41,976 nt of DNA, from positions 1-41,976 of IMG/VR virus record IMGVR_UViG_3300050821_003682, one strand, 5' to 3'. The number at the start of each line of letters is the position of its first letter. Position 1 is the first letter of the stretch. Origin of the DNA: a virus. This document shows positions 16,164 through 23,154 of the stretch, one piece after another. Made by a program: the position numbers and the translations under genes. Under the pieces are notes generated by a model that was not told the DNA's origin, did not search any database, and was given only the letters and a program-made list of their open reading frames with translations.

Positions 16164-17483
16164 ATGGTTGTTTTCGCGACGACATGCAAGAATCGGACGG
16201 ACCACTTGCGGAAAACTCTGCCGCGCAATCTCGCCGATAATCCTGATTCTAGGTTCGTAGTCCTAGATTACAATTCGGGCGACGACCTGATCCCGTTCCT
16301 TCGTACTCTCGAAGGGCCTATCGCTGACCGCCAACTGACCGTCTACAGTTACGCCGGGTGGCCTAAGTTTCGGATGGCGCACGCCAAGAATATGGCGCAT
16401 CGGCTGGGAATCGTTGAGGGCGGCCAAGTGATTGTAAACCTCGACGCGGACAACTTCGCCGGCCCGAACTTCCATGAGTTGGCTCAAGAGATGGTGGCTC
16501 TCGGGCCGGATGTGTTTTTGTGGGCCAACATGGTCAAAGGCGAGATGGATCGAGGGATCAGTGGCCGGATCGCTGTTTCACCGCAACAGTTCCGAAAAGT
16601 CGGGGGCTACGATGAGAAATACTTCGCTTGGGCGTCCGACGATAAAGATCTGAATCTCCGGTTGCGAATGGTTGGCTACCAGGGAATCGAGATCGATAAA
16701 CGCTTTCTGTCTGCCGTTAAGCATAACAACAAGCTCCGATTTAAAGAGTACCCACACCTGGCGTCTTCTCCCGAATCGTATTTCACCGTTGACCCATCCT
16801 GCATAAAGAAAGCCGTAGTTAATGATGGGCGAGTCGGTTGTGGGACCGTGTACCGAAACTTCGATCGAGATGATATCGTTGATATTAAGCCAGTGGCGAC
16901 TCGAGTCTTTGGCGTTGGTCTGTCAAAGACTGCCACCTCTTCGCTGCACAAGGCGTTCAGGATTCTAGGCTACGATTCTTGGCACTGGTCGAGCGCGCAC
17001 ACGGCCAAAGCGATCTGGCAAGAGATGAACACCAACGACCGGTCGCTTACAGTGGAACGGTTCGAAGCGCTCTGTGACCTTCCGATTCCGCTCCTTTACC
17101 AGAAACTGGACGCCGCGTACCCAGGATCTAAGTTCGTTCTGACGATCCGAAACGAAGCGAAGTGGCTGGATTCGATGCGGCGCCATTTCATGGCAGGCCA
17201 TAATCCTTGGAAAGCTAATTGGAATAACGATCCGTTCACGCATCGAGTGCATCAGTTGACCTACGGCCGGTGCGATTTCGACGCTGAGATGTTTCTAGAA
17301 CGATACCGGCAGCACAACGCTGAAGTCATGGAGTACTTCAAATTCAGGCCGGAAAGCTTGGTAGTGTTGCGGATGGACAAGGGAGATGGGTGGCAGAAGC
17401 TTTGCGCGTTCCTTGATAAACCGATCCCGAGCATACCGTTCCCGCATGTGAACAAATCAAACTTATGGTCATTGCAACAATAA
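16164..17483 (+). CDS. glycosyltransferase-sulfotransferase fusion protein
   Basis: A 439-residue protein. The N-terminal half looks like a GT-A glycosyltransferase: FATTCKNRTDHLRKTLP opening, Asp-Ala-Asp at 94-96 (metal/NDP-sugar site), and WASDDKDLNLRLRMVGY at 156-172. The C-terminal half starts near residue 248 with FGVGLSKTATSSLHKAFRIL, a PAPS-binding P-loop of the sulfotransferase type, followed by PGSKFVLTIRNEAKWLDS at 320-337. Such a pairing would add a sugar and sulfate it, or modify a host glycan. No membrane segment or signal is seen, so it should act in the cytoplasm. The acceptor is unknown. Start 16164 is fixed by an in-frame stop just upstream. Confidence 0.75.
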   Translation: MVVFATTCKNRTDHLRKTLPRNLADNPDSRFVVLDYNSGDDLIPFLRTLEGPIADRQLTVYSYAGWPKFRMAHAKNMAHRLGIVEGGQVIVNLDADNFAGPNFHELAQEMVALGPDVFLWANMVKGEMDRGISGRIAVSPQQFRKVGGYDEKYFAWASDDKDLNLRLRMVGYQGIEIDKRFLSAVKHNNKLRFKEYPHLASSPESYFTVDPSCIKKAVVNDGRVGCGTVYRNFDRDDIVDIKPVATRVFGVGLSKTATSSLHKAFRILGYDSWHWSSAHTAKAIWQEMNTNDRSLTVERFEALCDLPIPLLYQKLDAAYPGSKFVLTIRNEAKWLDSMRRHFMAGHNPWKANWNNDPFTHRVHQLTYGRCDFDAEMFLERYRQHNAEVMEYFKFRPESLVVLRMDKGDGWQKLCAFLDKPIPSIPFPHVNKSNLWSLQQ

Positions 17484-18064
17484 AAGGCATACAGGTCGAT
17501 CAAGATGAGCAATCCTACCGAATCACTTGGACTAGTGGCGCCGCTGTTGACGCGGATGCTGCTAATGGACAAGCAGGGAAACCCTTTGCGTATCGATATC
17601 CCGACAATGATGGATGGGACACTCTTGCTGACGCCGGATACCCAAGTCAGTCATGGACTGACGTCCTCTACGACGACGGAACCGGACACCCGTTAACCGA
17701 CGGCCACGGCAATGCGTATTCGAAGACTAGTTACGTCTGGCCGGGTCGCTCAGTGGCCGAGAGAAGCGTGGATGCTTGCACGGTTCCTTACGCCGTGGTT
17801 AATCCTCATGTGCGCCGCAATTCCATTGGAGTGGTTATTGGATGCCGTGTTGTCATTTCGTTTAATGGTCGCCAAGTTGAAGCGGTGGTGGCGGACGTGA
17901 GCGGACCGAACGATATCGGCGAGATTTCAGTGGCGGCGGCTGAAGCGCTCGGGATCAATCCAAGCCCTCGTAGCGGTGGAATCGATTCGGGTGTATCCTA
18001 CCAACTGTTTCCCGGTACAGCGGCAGTCATTAACGGGATAACGTACAGTTTGCAACCAGCTTAA
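17465..18064 (+). CDS. double-psi beta-barrel (RlpA-like) wall-active protein, endolysin candidate
   Basis: A 199-residue protein starting inside the end of the fusion gene. Residues about 103-186 show the RlpA-type pattern: CTVPYAVVNPHV, GCRVVISFNGRQVEAVVADVSGP with Asp144, ISVAAAEALGI, and YQLFPG. RlpA-like proteins are lytic transglycosylases, so this could be the endolysin after the holin cluster; no other lysozyme-like gene is seen. There is no signal peptide, fitting holin-dependent release. It could also be a virion wall-degrading part. A perfect inverted repeat similar to the dispersed motif lies inside at 17646-17662. Confidence 0.55.
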   Translation: MVIATIKGIQVDQDEQSYRITWTSGAAVDADAANGQAGKPFAYRYPDNDGWDTLADAGYPSQSWTDVLYDDGTGHPLTDGHGNAYSKTSYVWPGRSVAERSVDACTVPYAVVNPHVRRNSIGVVIGCRVVISFNGRQVEAVVADVSGPNDIGEISVAAAEALGINPSPRSGGIDSGVSYQLFPGTAAVINGITYSLQPA

Positions 18065-18065
18065 A

Positions 18066-18467
18066 ATGAAGGCTTACGTCGGCTACCAATGGCAAGAAAA
18101 TGCGTTAAGCAGCATAGGCTCGTTTAATCCGGTCGCCGCCTCGGCAGGCACATACTGTACGATTTCGGCCAATAATCCCCCGCTGATTTTTGGCGTGTCG
18201 CCGCAGCCCTACAACGTGAATCTAGCGTTTATCTGCACCACGTTTTATGGGTACGCGAACGCTGGGGTGACAGGCGGCTTAATTCAACTGCAAATCCAAC
18301 TTGCAGACGGAGCTTATAGAGATTACGGCCCGGTACAGGCCCTTTCGGTCCCTGGATTCGCTTTCGCTATCGTGGTGACGACCCCGATTTTTGGGGCTCA
18401 ATTCAATATCACAAGCTCTATTACCGGCGGGTCACTTTTTCTAGAGATCGACGGTCTCTTAGCCTAA
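18066..18467 (+). CDS. small beta-rich protein, last gene of the late block
   Basis: A 133-residue protein with a strand-rich pattern (QLQIQLADGAYRDYGPVQAL, FAIVVTTPIFGAQFNI) ending ITGGSLFLEIDGLLA. It resembles the 8136-8561 product in size and ending. Its 3' end overlaps by nine bases with the minus-strand hydrolase gene, so the two transcription blocks meet here. No enzymatic motif. Confidence 0.5.
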   Translation: MKAYVGYQWQENALSSIGSFNPVAASAGTYCTISANNPPLIFGVSPQPYNVNLAFICTTFYGYANAGVTGGLIQLQIQLADGAYRDYGPVQALSVPGFAFAIVVTTPIFGAQFNITSSITGGSLFLEIDGLLA

Positions 18468-20186
18468 GAATCCCAGTGACGAATAGGGAGTCAGCATTTG
18501 GTAAGCCGTAGATAAGACAAACCATGGCTGGGGAATGACTGGCGGGTTATTCCCGAACAGCAGTTGGTTGTAGAGACTGAATAATTCCTGGCTATTGGCA
18601 TCTGTGTACTGGGACTGATAGAGCTCAAAGAACTGTCCACCAAGTTTTGTAACGTCACCGGCTAGCGTGTAGCCATTAGCAAGTAATCTCTGCATCTGTT
18701 GAACGCCTATGTTGCCGGTTGGTGATGGCTGAAATCCAAGCGGATGACTGACTGTATATTGTTGGAAATAATCGGCTGGTGTACCACCTGAAGTAAGTCC
18801 ATCGGACTTGAACCCAAAGTGCGATCCATATCGAGAGGTACAAGTAGCCAAAAGAGAAGGCATAGAGGTCACATCGCCGGGTACAGGCGCGCCGGTAACA
18901 AATATTAGTTGAGTCTTCGGGAATGCCGCGACATAGAACGGTACATACCCGTTGACCATGGCGTTAATCCAGATCTGGACTCCCCCAAGCGCATTCAGCG
19001 GACCCACCCCGTTTGTGCCTCGAGTTATGTAGCTTTCTCCGTCGCCTACACCTGAATCAAGCGCGATGTACGCCAGGAGCGGAGATCCATCATACCGAGC
19101 TCCGAACGCCTGTACGAACTGCTTGTAATAAAATTGGAATATTGGGTCCCAAGGCGCATATCCAACCGTGGGGACGGTGTTGGAGGCGTTCCAGTACGTA
19201 TACGTTGAACACGCTCCCATCGGGGTCGATCCCAGCCAAGATGGTTGTTTAGAGATTCCGCTAGCAGGACCAGGGTTTGTGAAAACGCCGAGAGCGTAAT
19301 ATTTGTTGTTTAGCTGGCAGAGGTTAATCATGGAATCAATCTCGTTCCAGTTATAAACCCCGATAGAAGGGTTACAATTCTTCCAGCTGAATCTCCCAGA
19401 CGGACCGCTCATATTAGCCTGCGTGAATACCGGAGCTCCTACCCAAGACGCGTCTACGCCGTTAAGGGGGAATAACCCGCGCGCATATTGTCGTACGACA
19501 GGAGCCGTCGCCGCCGGGGCGTTTTTACCGACAAGGGTGCTGTCGTTCGCTACTAGAGCGCAGAGGACGTATGCTGTTGATGGAGCGGTGTTTGTCGCAC
19601 TAAAGGGGACGAGGTTTAGCGGAGTTGTTGGTACAACGGTCCCTAGCGAGTCAGCGGCTCCTTGGCCTATCGAATTTATGCCGCGCGAGTTAAACCCGGC
19701 TCCGATTGTGACGGTTGAATTGGCAGCGCTGTGGTATGCGGCAATAATGAGTGTATCGGTATAGGCCGTTGTGAACAAATCGCTAGCGGGAAAGAATGGG
19801 CCGCCATCCTGGATTAAGGATATCAGATCGAATACAATGCTCGCATTTTGTCCGTTGTACTCGGCGGCAGCCAAGCAAATGCTATTCGCAACCCCGCTCA
19901 TCGTCACCGTTATTGTCATATTCCCGCTGGCAGGGATTGAGTTTATTACAGCGGTATAGAGCGCAGTGTTGTGGTTGCTGCCTTCGGTTGAGGTTCCTAT
20001 TAGAGAATAAGTGTTTGGGACGACCGCGTTATCGGTGACAGTCGAGACCGTAAACGCATTGGTCCAAAACACCCAAAGGATGATGCGCCGTCCGATAACA
20101 CTTGGAGCAGGGCCAGTGATCGTTGCAGAGGAAGCGTTACTCGGGCTTGTCTGCGGCCATGCTTGGCCTAAAGTCCATGCGCTCAT
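18459..20186 (-). CDS. glycoside-hydrolase-like protein with N-terminal beta-sandwich
   Basis: A 575-residue protein on the minus strand. Residues 20-210 match the beta-sandwich seen at 7401-8111 (strand-turn TVTDNAVVPNTYSL, AAEYNGQN). Residues about 240-575 look like a TIM-barrel glycosidase: GVYNWNEIDSMINLC at 276-290, KYYALGVFTNPGP, PSWLG, and LLAYIALDSGVGDGESY with Glu384 a candidate acid/base. A capsule- or biofilm-degrading spike would fit, but the gene sits at the end of the early-type minus operon, not with the tail genes. No signal peptide is seen. Fold-level call only. Confidence 0.55.
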   Translation of the reverse strand: MSAWTLGQAWPQTSPSNASSATITGPAPSVIGRRIILWVFWTNAFTVSTVTDNAVVPNTYSLIGTSTEGSNHNTALYTAVINSIPASGNMTITVTMSGVANSICLAAAEYNGQNASIVFDLISLIQDGGPFFPASDLFTTAYTDTLIIAAYHSAANSTVTIGAGFNSRGINSIGQGAADSLGTVVPTTPLNLVPFSATNTAPSTAYVLCALVANDSTLVGKNAPAATAPVVRQYARGLFPLNGVDASWVGAPVFTQANMSGPSGRFSWKNCNPSIGVYNWNEIDSMINLCQLNNKYYALGVFTNPGPASGISKQPSWLGSTPMGACSTYTYWNASNTVPTVGYAPWDPIFQFYYKQFVQAFGARYDGSPLLAYIALDSGVGDGESYITRGTNGVGPLNALGGVQIWINAMVNGYVPFYVAAFPKTQLIFVTGAPVPGDVTSMPSLLATCTSRYGSHFGFKSDGLTSGGTPADYFQQYTVSHPLGFQPSPTGNIGVQQMQRLLANGYTLAGDVTKLGGQFFELYQSQYTDANSQELFSLYNQLLFGNNPPVIPQPWFVLSTAYQMLTPYSSLGFLG

Positions 20187-20362
20187 TTGCCGTGTTTACT
20201 CTCCGACCACTCTTTGATTTCTTTCTGTCGTTCAGGATCGTCGAAGGCGGTATTTCCGCACACTACCGTGCTTGTGTAGGGATTAACTTCGGGATTCACG
20301 ATTTGAAGTTCGAAAACATCCCATGGAGTTCCCTGTACGATCTCAAGGCCGCTGATTATCAT
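20183..20362 (-). CDS. small hypothetical protein, 59 aa
   Basis: ATG at 20362, stop overlapping the hydrolase start by three bases. It begins MIISGLEIVQGTPWDVFELQ, contains NPYTSTVVCGNTAFDDPERQ and ends in a charged helix (KEIKEWSESKHGK). Overlap at both ends supports reality. Function unknown. Confidence 0.5.
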   Translation of the reverse strand: MIISGLEIVQGTPWDVFELQIVNPEVNPYTSTVVCGNTAFDDPERQKEIKEWSESKHGK

Positions 20363-20516
20363 CGGTCTTTAGATAAGCTTTATTCCAGTATGCATCATGG
20401 TTCTCTATTGATGCGCAGCCGACTGTAGCTAATAAAAGCCACAAACACGCCAAAACAAAACGTGTCCATAGCCACAAAGGAGCCATCAGTAATGCTATGA
20501 GCAATCGGGCCAACAT
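20343..20516 (-). CDS. small lipoprotein-like membrane peptide, 57 aa
   Basis: Starting at ATG 20516 the peptide has a long hydrophobic N terminus (LLIALLMAPLWLWTRFVL) and LLLATVGCAS, a lipobox-like sequence, followed by a polar tail. This suggests a small lipoprotein or membrane anchor. It overlaps neighbours by 20 bases on each side. A longer in-frame start at 20576 is less likely because it lies deep within the upstream gene. Confidence 0.45.
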   Translation of the reverse strand: MLARLLIALLMAPLWLWTRFVLACLWLLLATVGCASIENHDAYWNKAYLKTDDNQRP

Positions 20517-20734
20517 CCGTCGTCGGTGCGCGCCGCTCCTCTCCATGGTCGATTTTGAGCTTCGCGCCGGTTCCAAATCTCGATAGCTTTAGCGCGAGAC
20601 CACCAAGTTGTACCTATCCGGCATTCAGAGCATTGCACCGCAAACATTTCTTCAGGCCCTGTCTCTCGGTCTGAAATTAATTCAGCAGCAGACCCGCACA
20701 TAGGGCACGGCAGCAGTTCAGGATTATTGCTCAT
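20495..20734 (-). CDS. Lar-like zinc-ribbon protein
   Basis: A 79-residue protein beginning MSNNPELLPCPMCGSAAEL, followed by VQCSECRIGTTWW and SRAKAIEIWNRR. This two-CxxC pattern with the AIxxWNRR end is that of Lar-type (restriction-alleviation) small phage proteins. A role in blunting host restriction is possible, but many family members are uncharacterised. The start overlaps the preceding gene as ATGA. Confidence 0.65.
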   Translation of the reverse strand: MSNNPELLPCPMCGSAAELISDRETGPEEMFAVQCSECRIGTTWWSRAKAIEIWNRREAQNRPWRGAARTDDGCWPDCS

Positions 20735-20910
20735 TTGGGTTCAAACTGCTTCGTTGCCGGAGACTGCAACCAATTAACGAATTCGTTCCACCAGCCTTCG
20801 TCACTCTGCATAAAGACTTTCCCGTTCTGCTTTTGTTCTTCAGTGAAAGCCTCCAGAGCTTGGATCTTTGTTCTGGCCCAATGTCCAACTGTTTTTAGCT
20901 CGTGGCTCAT
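20731..20910 (-). CDS. small protein, paralogue 1 of a duplicated pair, 59 aa
   Basis: Begins MSHELKTVGHWARTKIQALE, then a WWNEFVNWL block and a short SPATKQF tail. It is clearly homologous to the 60-residue product at 21822-22004 (MSHERKTVGHWARTKIQAIE and WWDAFTVWL). ATGA overlaps on both sides place it in the coupled minus operon. No outside family recognised; a compact helical, possibly nucleic-acid-associated protein. Confidence 0.65.
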   Translation of the reverse strand: MSHELKTVGHWARTKIQALEAFTEEQKQNGKVFMQSDEGWWNEFVNWLQSPATKQFEPK

Positions 20911-21086
20911 TTGCGTTCTGTCTCCTTGGCTAGCATTCGTGCAAACCGCCTGCTCAATTGACCGTCGGACAGCTTCTCTATCGCCATGCGGATGGTGTTA
21001 GCGTCCTCGGCCTTTGCTCCTTCTAGCAGCCATTTGCGTAAATTGTGGTGCTTGATGTGCCCAAGCAGGGATGCGTATTCGCTCAT
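20907..21086 (-). CDS. small helical protein, 59 aa
   Basis: Begins MSEYASLLGHIKHHNLRKWL, then KAEDANTIRMAIEKLSDGQL and a basic end (RRFARMLAKETERK). No motif recognised. The start directly abuts the stop of the upstream gene (TAA then ATG) and the stop overlaps the next start as ATGA, so it is co-translated. Confidence 0.55.
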   Translation of the reverse strand: MSEYASLLGHIKHHNLRKWLLEGAKAEDANTIRMAIEKLSDGQLSRRFARMLAKETERK

Positions 21087-21401
21087 TTAGAGTGCATCTC
21101 CTTTAATCGCAGCTATCCCCATCTCTGCCACCCCCTTGATTTGATCGGCATCCAGGCCGGTCACGTTCCACGTGTTCCTGTGGACAGCATTCATCCACAA
21201 CAAGCTGTACGGTTCCGCGATTCTTGCTAGCACCATCGTGCGCAAATCTTCTGGAGAAATTTCCAACTCTTCAGCCAGAGAATTAAACCATTTGTAATCA
21301 GTCGCTTTCTTATCGCCCTTTCGATCGACTATGCTGAGCAAAACAAAAGTCGCCGCTGTTATTCCTGCGAGTTGATAGCCGTTGAGTTCGCTCACGACCA
21401 T
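21087..21401 (-). CDS. hypothetical protein with N-terminal hydrophobic helix, 104 aa
   Basis: ATG 21401 is chosen because it gives a 10-base overlap with the upstream gene, whereas the next in-frame start upstream lies well inside that gene. Residues about 8-23 (YQLAGITAATFVLLSIV) are hydrophobic, followed by a soluble helical domain with WFNSLAEELEISPEDL. Possibly membrane-anchored. Function unknown. Confidence 0.5.
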   Translation of the reverse strand: MVVSELNGYQLAGITAATFVLLSIVDRKGDKKATDYKWFNSLAEELEISPEDLRTMVLARIAEPYSLLWMNAVHRNTWNVTGLDADQIKGVAEMGIAAIKGDAL

Positions 21402-21628
21402 CTTTCCGCTAAACGTTCTTGACGATATAATTCTCTCAACACAGCACCGCGAATGGCTGATTCCGTAAAGCCGATAGGTAGATTTTCCCGCCTGACTACA
21501 TGTTCTATCGAGTTGCACCCCATTGCGTCGCAGTTGTGGCTTTCATCATCGCTATTTGGCGATCCGGTCCAGATCAACTGATCGTTCTGTAACCACAGGT
21601 TAGCGTGAATTTTTATTAAATCGCTCAT
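21392..21628 (-). CDS. hypothetical protein, 78 aa
   Basis: Begins MSDLIKIHANLWLQNDQLIW and contains CDAMGCNSIEHVV, a Cys-x4-Cys pair, then helical FTESAIRGAVLRELYRQERL. A single CxxxxC is not enough to claim a zinc finger. The stop overlaps the start of the downstream 104-residue gene, and the start overlaps the upstream stop as ATGA. Confidence 0.5.
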   Translation of the reverse strand: MSDLIKIHANLWLQNDQLIWTGSPNSDDESHNCDAMGCNSIEHVVRRENLPIGFTESAIRGAVLRELYRQERLAERWS

Positions 21629-21825
21629 TGCCTCATCGCCCTCCTGATCCGAGCTAGGGATAGCTCATCCGAGTTGATTGCATCCTCGAGGCTCAGAGTC
21701 TCGACCAGCTCCGATTCGATCTTGTCAGGGATCGAATTGCGAATGTCCGCGATGTCGATCTCGGCTTTCCGCTTAACCTCGGCGGTCACGTGCGCTATCA
21801 GCTTGGTTAGTTTTGCGTTTGTCAT
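21625..21825 (-). CDS. small charged helical protein, 66 aa
   Basis: From ATG 21825, which overlaps the upstream stop (ATGA). It begins MTNAKLTKLIAHVTAEVKRK, is almost entirely predicted helix and rich in Glu, Ile and Lys (KIESELVETLSLEDAI). It could be a coiled-coil or dimerising peptide. Function unknown. Confidence 0.5.
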   Translation of the reverse strand: MTNAKLTKLIAHVTAEVKRKAEIDIADIRNSIPDKIESELVETLSLEDAINSDELSLARIRRAMRQ

Positions 21826-22004
21826 TTGGATTTCCACTTCCTTTTTTCAGGCGATTTCAGCCAGACAGTAAAAGCGTCCCACCATTCTTGATCAGTTAGA
21901 TAATCAAGCCCAATACCGCCTTGCTTGGCGTGCTCAACGAATCCCTCTATGGCTTGAATCTTAGTTCGCGCCCAGTGGCCTACTGTTTTTCGTTCATGGC
22001 TCAT
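21822..22004 (-). CDS. small protein, paralogue 2 of a duplicated pair, 60 aa
   Basis: From ATG 22004 (MSHERKTVGHWARTKIQAIE), chosen over a longer frame because it overlaps the upstream stop as ATGA and aligns end to end with the product at 20731-20910. Shared blocks are the N-terminal 20 residues, a WW(N/D)xF pair and LxSPxxxxW near the end. The central loop differs (GLDYLTDQE here). The copies lie about 1.1 kb apart with four genes between them. Confidence 0.65.
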   Translation of the reverse strand: MSHERKTVGHWARTKIQAIEGFVEHAKQGGIGLDYLTDQEWWDAFTVWLKSPEKRKWKSK

Positions 22005-22255
22005 TGCCCGCTCCTTTCGGCTTGGTAGGCGCGCCATGCTTCTTTAGCTTCCTCGTATGGAACAGGTTCTCCGGTTTCGCACGCCCACCCGAGAGCGAAA
22101 GAAAACGCCTTGCGCTCCCGCTCTTCGATCAGTTCTTTGATCGATATCACGCGCTCTTCTCCGTCCTGATCTCCTCCAACGACATGAACCAAAACACTGT
22201 TGGGAAAATTCGGGTGCTCTCCACCGAATAAGTTAATGATTTTAAGCTCTCTCAT
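22001..22255 (-). CDS. hypothetical protein, 84 aa
   Basis: ATG 22255 is supported by ATGA overlap with the 45-residue gene upstream; a TTG six bases earlier is less likely. It begins MRELKIINLFGGEHPNFPNS, has the acidic-basic stretch EERVISIKELIEERERK and ends in WRAYQAERSGQ. No motif recognised. Confidence 0.5.
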   Translation of the reverse strand: MRELKIINLFGGEHPNFPNSVLVHVVGGDQDGEERVISIKELIEERERKAFSFALGWACETGEPVPYEEAKEAWRAYQAERSGQ

Positions 22256-22389
22256 CGCCAATCCTGCCAGTAGCGCGATTTGACGCGTTTATATTTCACC
22301 GGCCGGTTCGCTAGGTAGACTAGCCTTAGGAAGCAGACCATGGCTACAGCTAGGAAAACAATCGTTTGATAATCAGGATCCCAGCTCAT
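22252..22389 (-). CDS. micro-protein with one transmembrane segment, 45 aa
   Basis: Begins MSWDPDYQTIVFLAVAMVCF, one hydrophobic helix at about residues 9-26, then a basic tail (KYKRVKSRYWQDWR). ATGA overlaps at both ends. Single-pass topology with the basic side in the cytoplasm is likely. Function unknown. Confidence 0.5.
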   Translation of the reverse strand: MSWDPDYQTIVFLAVAMVCFLRLVYLANRPVKYKRVKSRYWQDWR

Positions 22390-22508
22390 ACACGGTCGCT
22401 TAACATGTCGATTGCTTCGTTAAGTCGATCCCAGCCAACTTCCTGGGCCAATGTTTCTGGGTCTGAACCCAGCATAAGGTCTTCTGCTATGGTTTGCAGT
22501 GATTTCAT
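22386..22508 (-). CDS. micro-protein, 40 aa
   Basis: Begins MKSLQTIAEDLMLGSDPETL and ends NEAIDMLSDRV; acidic and helical. Coupled by ATGA to the VRR-NUC gene upstream and the membrane micro-protein downstream. Coupling on both sides is the main support. Confidence 0.45.
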   Translation of the reverse strand: MKSLQTIAEDLMLGSDPETLAQEVGWDRLNEAIDMLSDRV

Positions 22509-22900
22509 ATTGCAAAGAATCGTTTTGCGCCTTTGATCGCCTCTTCTGCTGAATAACAGACAAGGTAGTCAAAATGCTCTCTTGTTAGCCATTCCTGGCG
22601 TTCCTCCTGCTTTTTGCTGAGGACTTCTCCTGGTCGTTTAAATTCGATGAAGAGCGTTAACCCTTTATGGAATAGACTGAAGTCTGGGTGGCCTACCTGG
22701 ATAGTGACTGCCTTGTCTTCTCGGCTCCGCAGATAGTAAATCTGGTTGAGTTGACACCAACTCTTGAAGATACGGTGATCTTCCATTTCTCGCCGGCGGC
22801 TGTATTTCCCCTGCGCTTCTGCTGCGGTCGTCTGCTTTATGGCACGTCTGTCTTTGGCTGACATGAGGCGCAAGAAATGATCTGGGAGGAGTGATGTCAT
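22505..22900 (-). CDS. VRR-NUC family nuclease
   Basis: A 131-residue protein. The compact PD-(D/E)xK core is visible: an N-terminal Glu helix (REMEDHRIF, residues 37-45), VGHPDFSLF with Asp73, LFIEFKRPGE with Glu86 and Lys88, and SKKQEERQ with Gln98. Stand-alone VRR-NUC proteins are common in phages and may act as structure-specific nucleases in recombination. It lies between RecT-side nuclease genes and micro-genes in one coupled operon. Confidence 0.75.
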   Translation of the reverse strand: MTSLLPDHFLRLMSAKDRRAIKQTTAAEAQGKYSRRREMEDHRIFKSWCQLNQIYYLRSREDKAVTIQVGHPDFSLFHKGLTLFIEFKRPGEVLSKKQEERQEWLTREHFDYLVCYSAEEAIKGAKRFFAI

Positions 22901-23154
22901 TTGCTATGGCCCCAGTTAGCTGTTTTCCATTCACCTCTATCTGTTCCAAAGTCTGGTGGGCATGGATTAAAAATGCGCCATCGGTTCTCTTTGATAAAAT
23001 TAAAGGCTTCTCTCTTATCGTCTATCTGTGAAAACCTCCGGAACCAGTATTCAAGGTCTTCTTTATACCATTGATCTCTTTGGTCACAGTAAGCCTGCCA
23101 ACCAGGAGGATCCGGCCTTACTCTTCCGCTCATCGGAGGCCTTCTTCCCCTCAT
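22897..23154 (-). CDS. hypothetical protein, 85 aa
   Basis: Start 23154 overlaps the nuclease stop as ATGA. It is rich in Arg, Trp and aromatic residues, beginning MRGRRPPMSGRVRPDPPGWQ, with WYKEDLEYWFRRF and ENRWRIFNPCPPDFG. Possibly nucleic-acid binding on charge alone. Sits between the two nuclease genes, so probably part of the recombination module. Confidence 0.5.
   Translation of the reverse strand: MRGRRPPMSGRVRPDPPGWQAYCDQRDQWYKEDLEYWFRRFSQIDDKREAFNFIKENRWRIFNPCPPDFGTDRGEWKTANWGHSK

Noticed and set aside
18443-18459. Hairpin AGAGA-TCGACGG-TCTCT between convergent genes
   Set aside because: No T-run follows on either strand, so there is no good case for a terminator.
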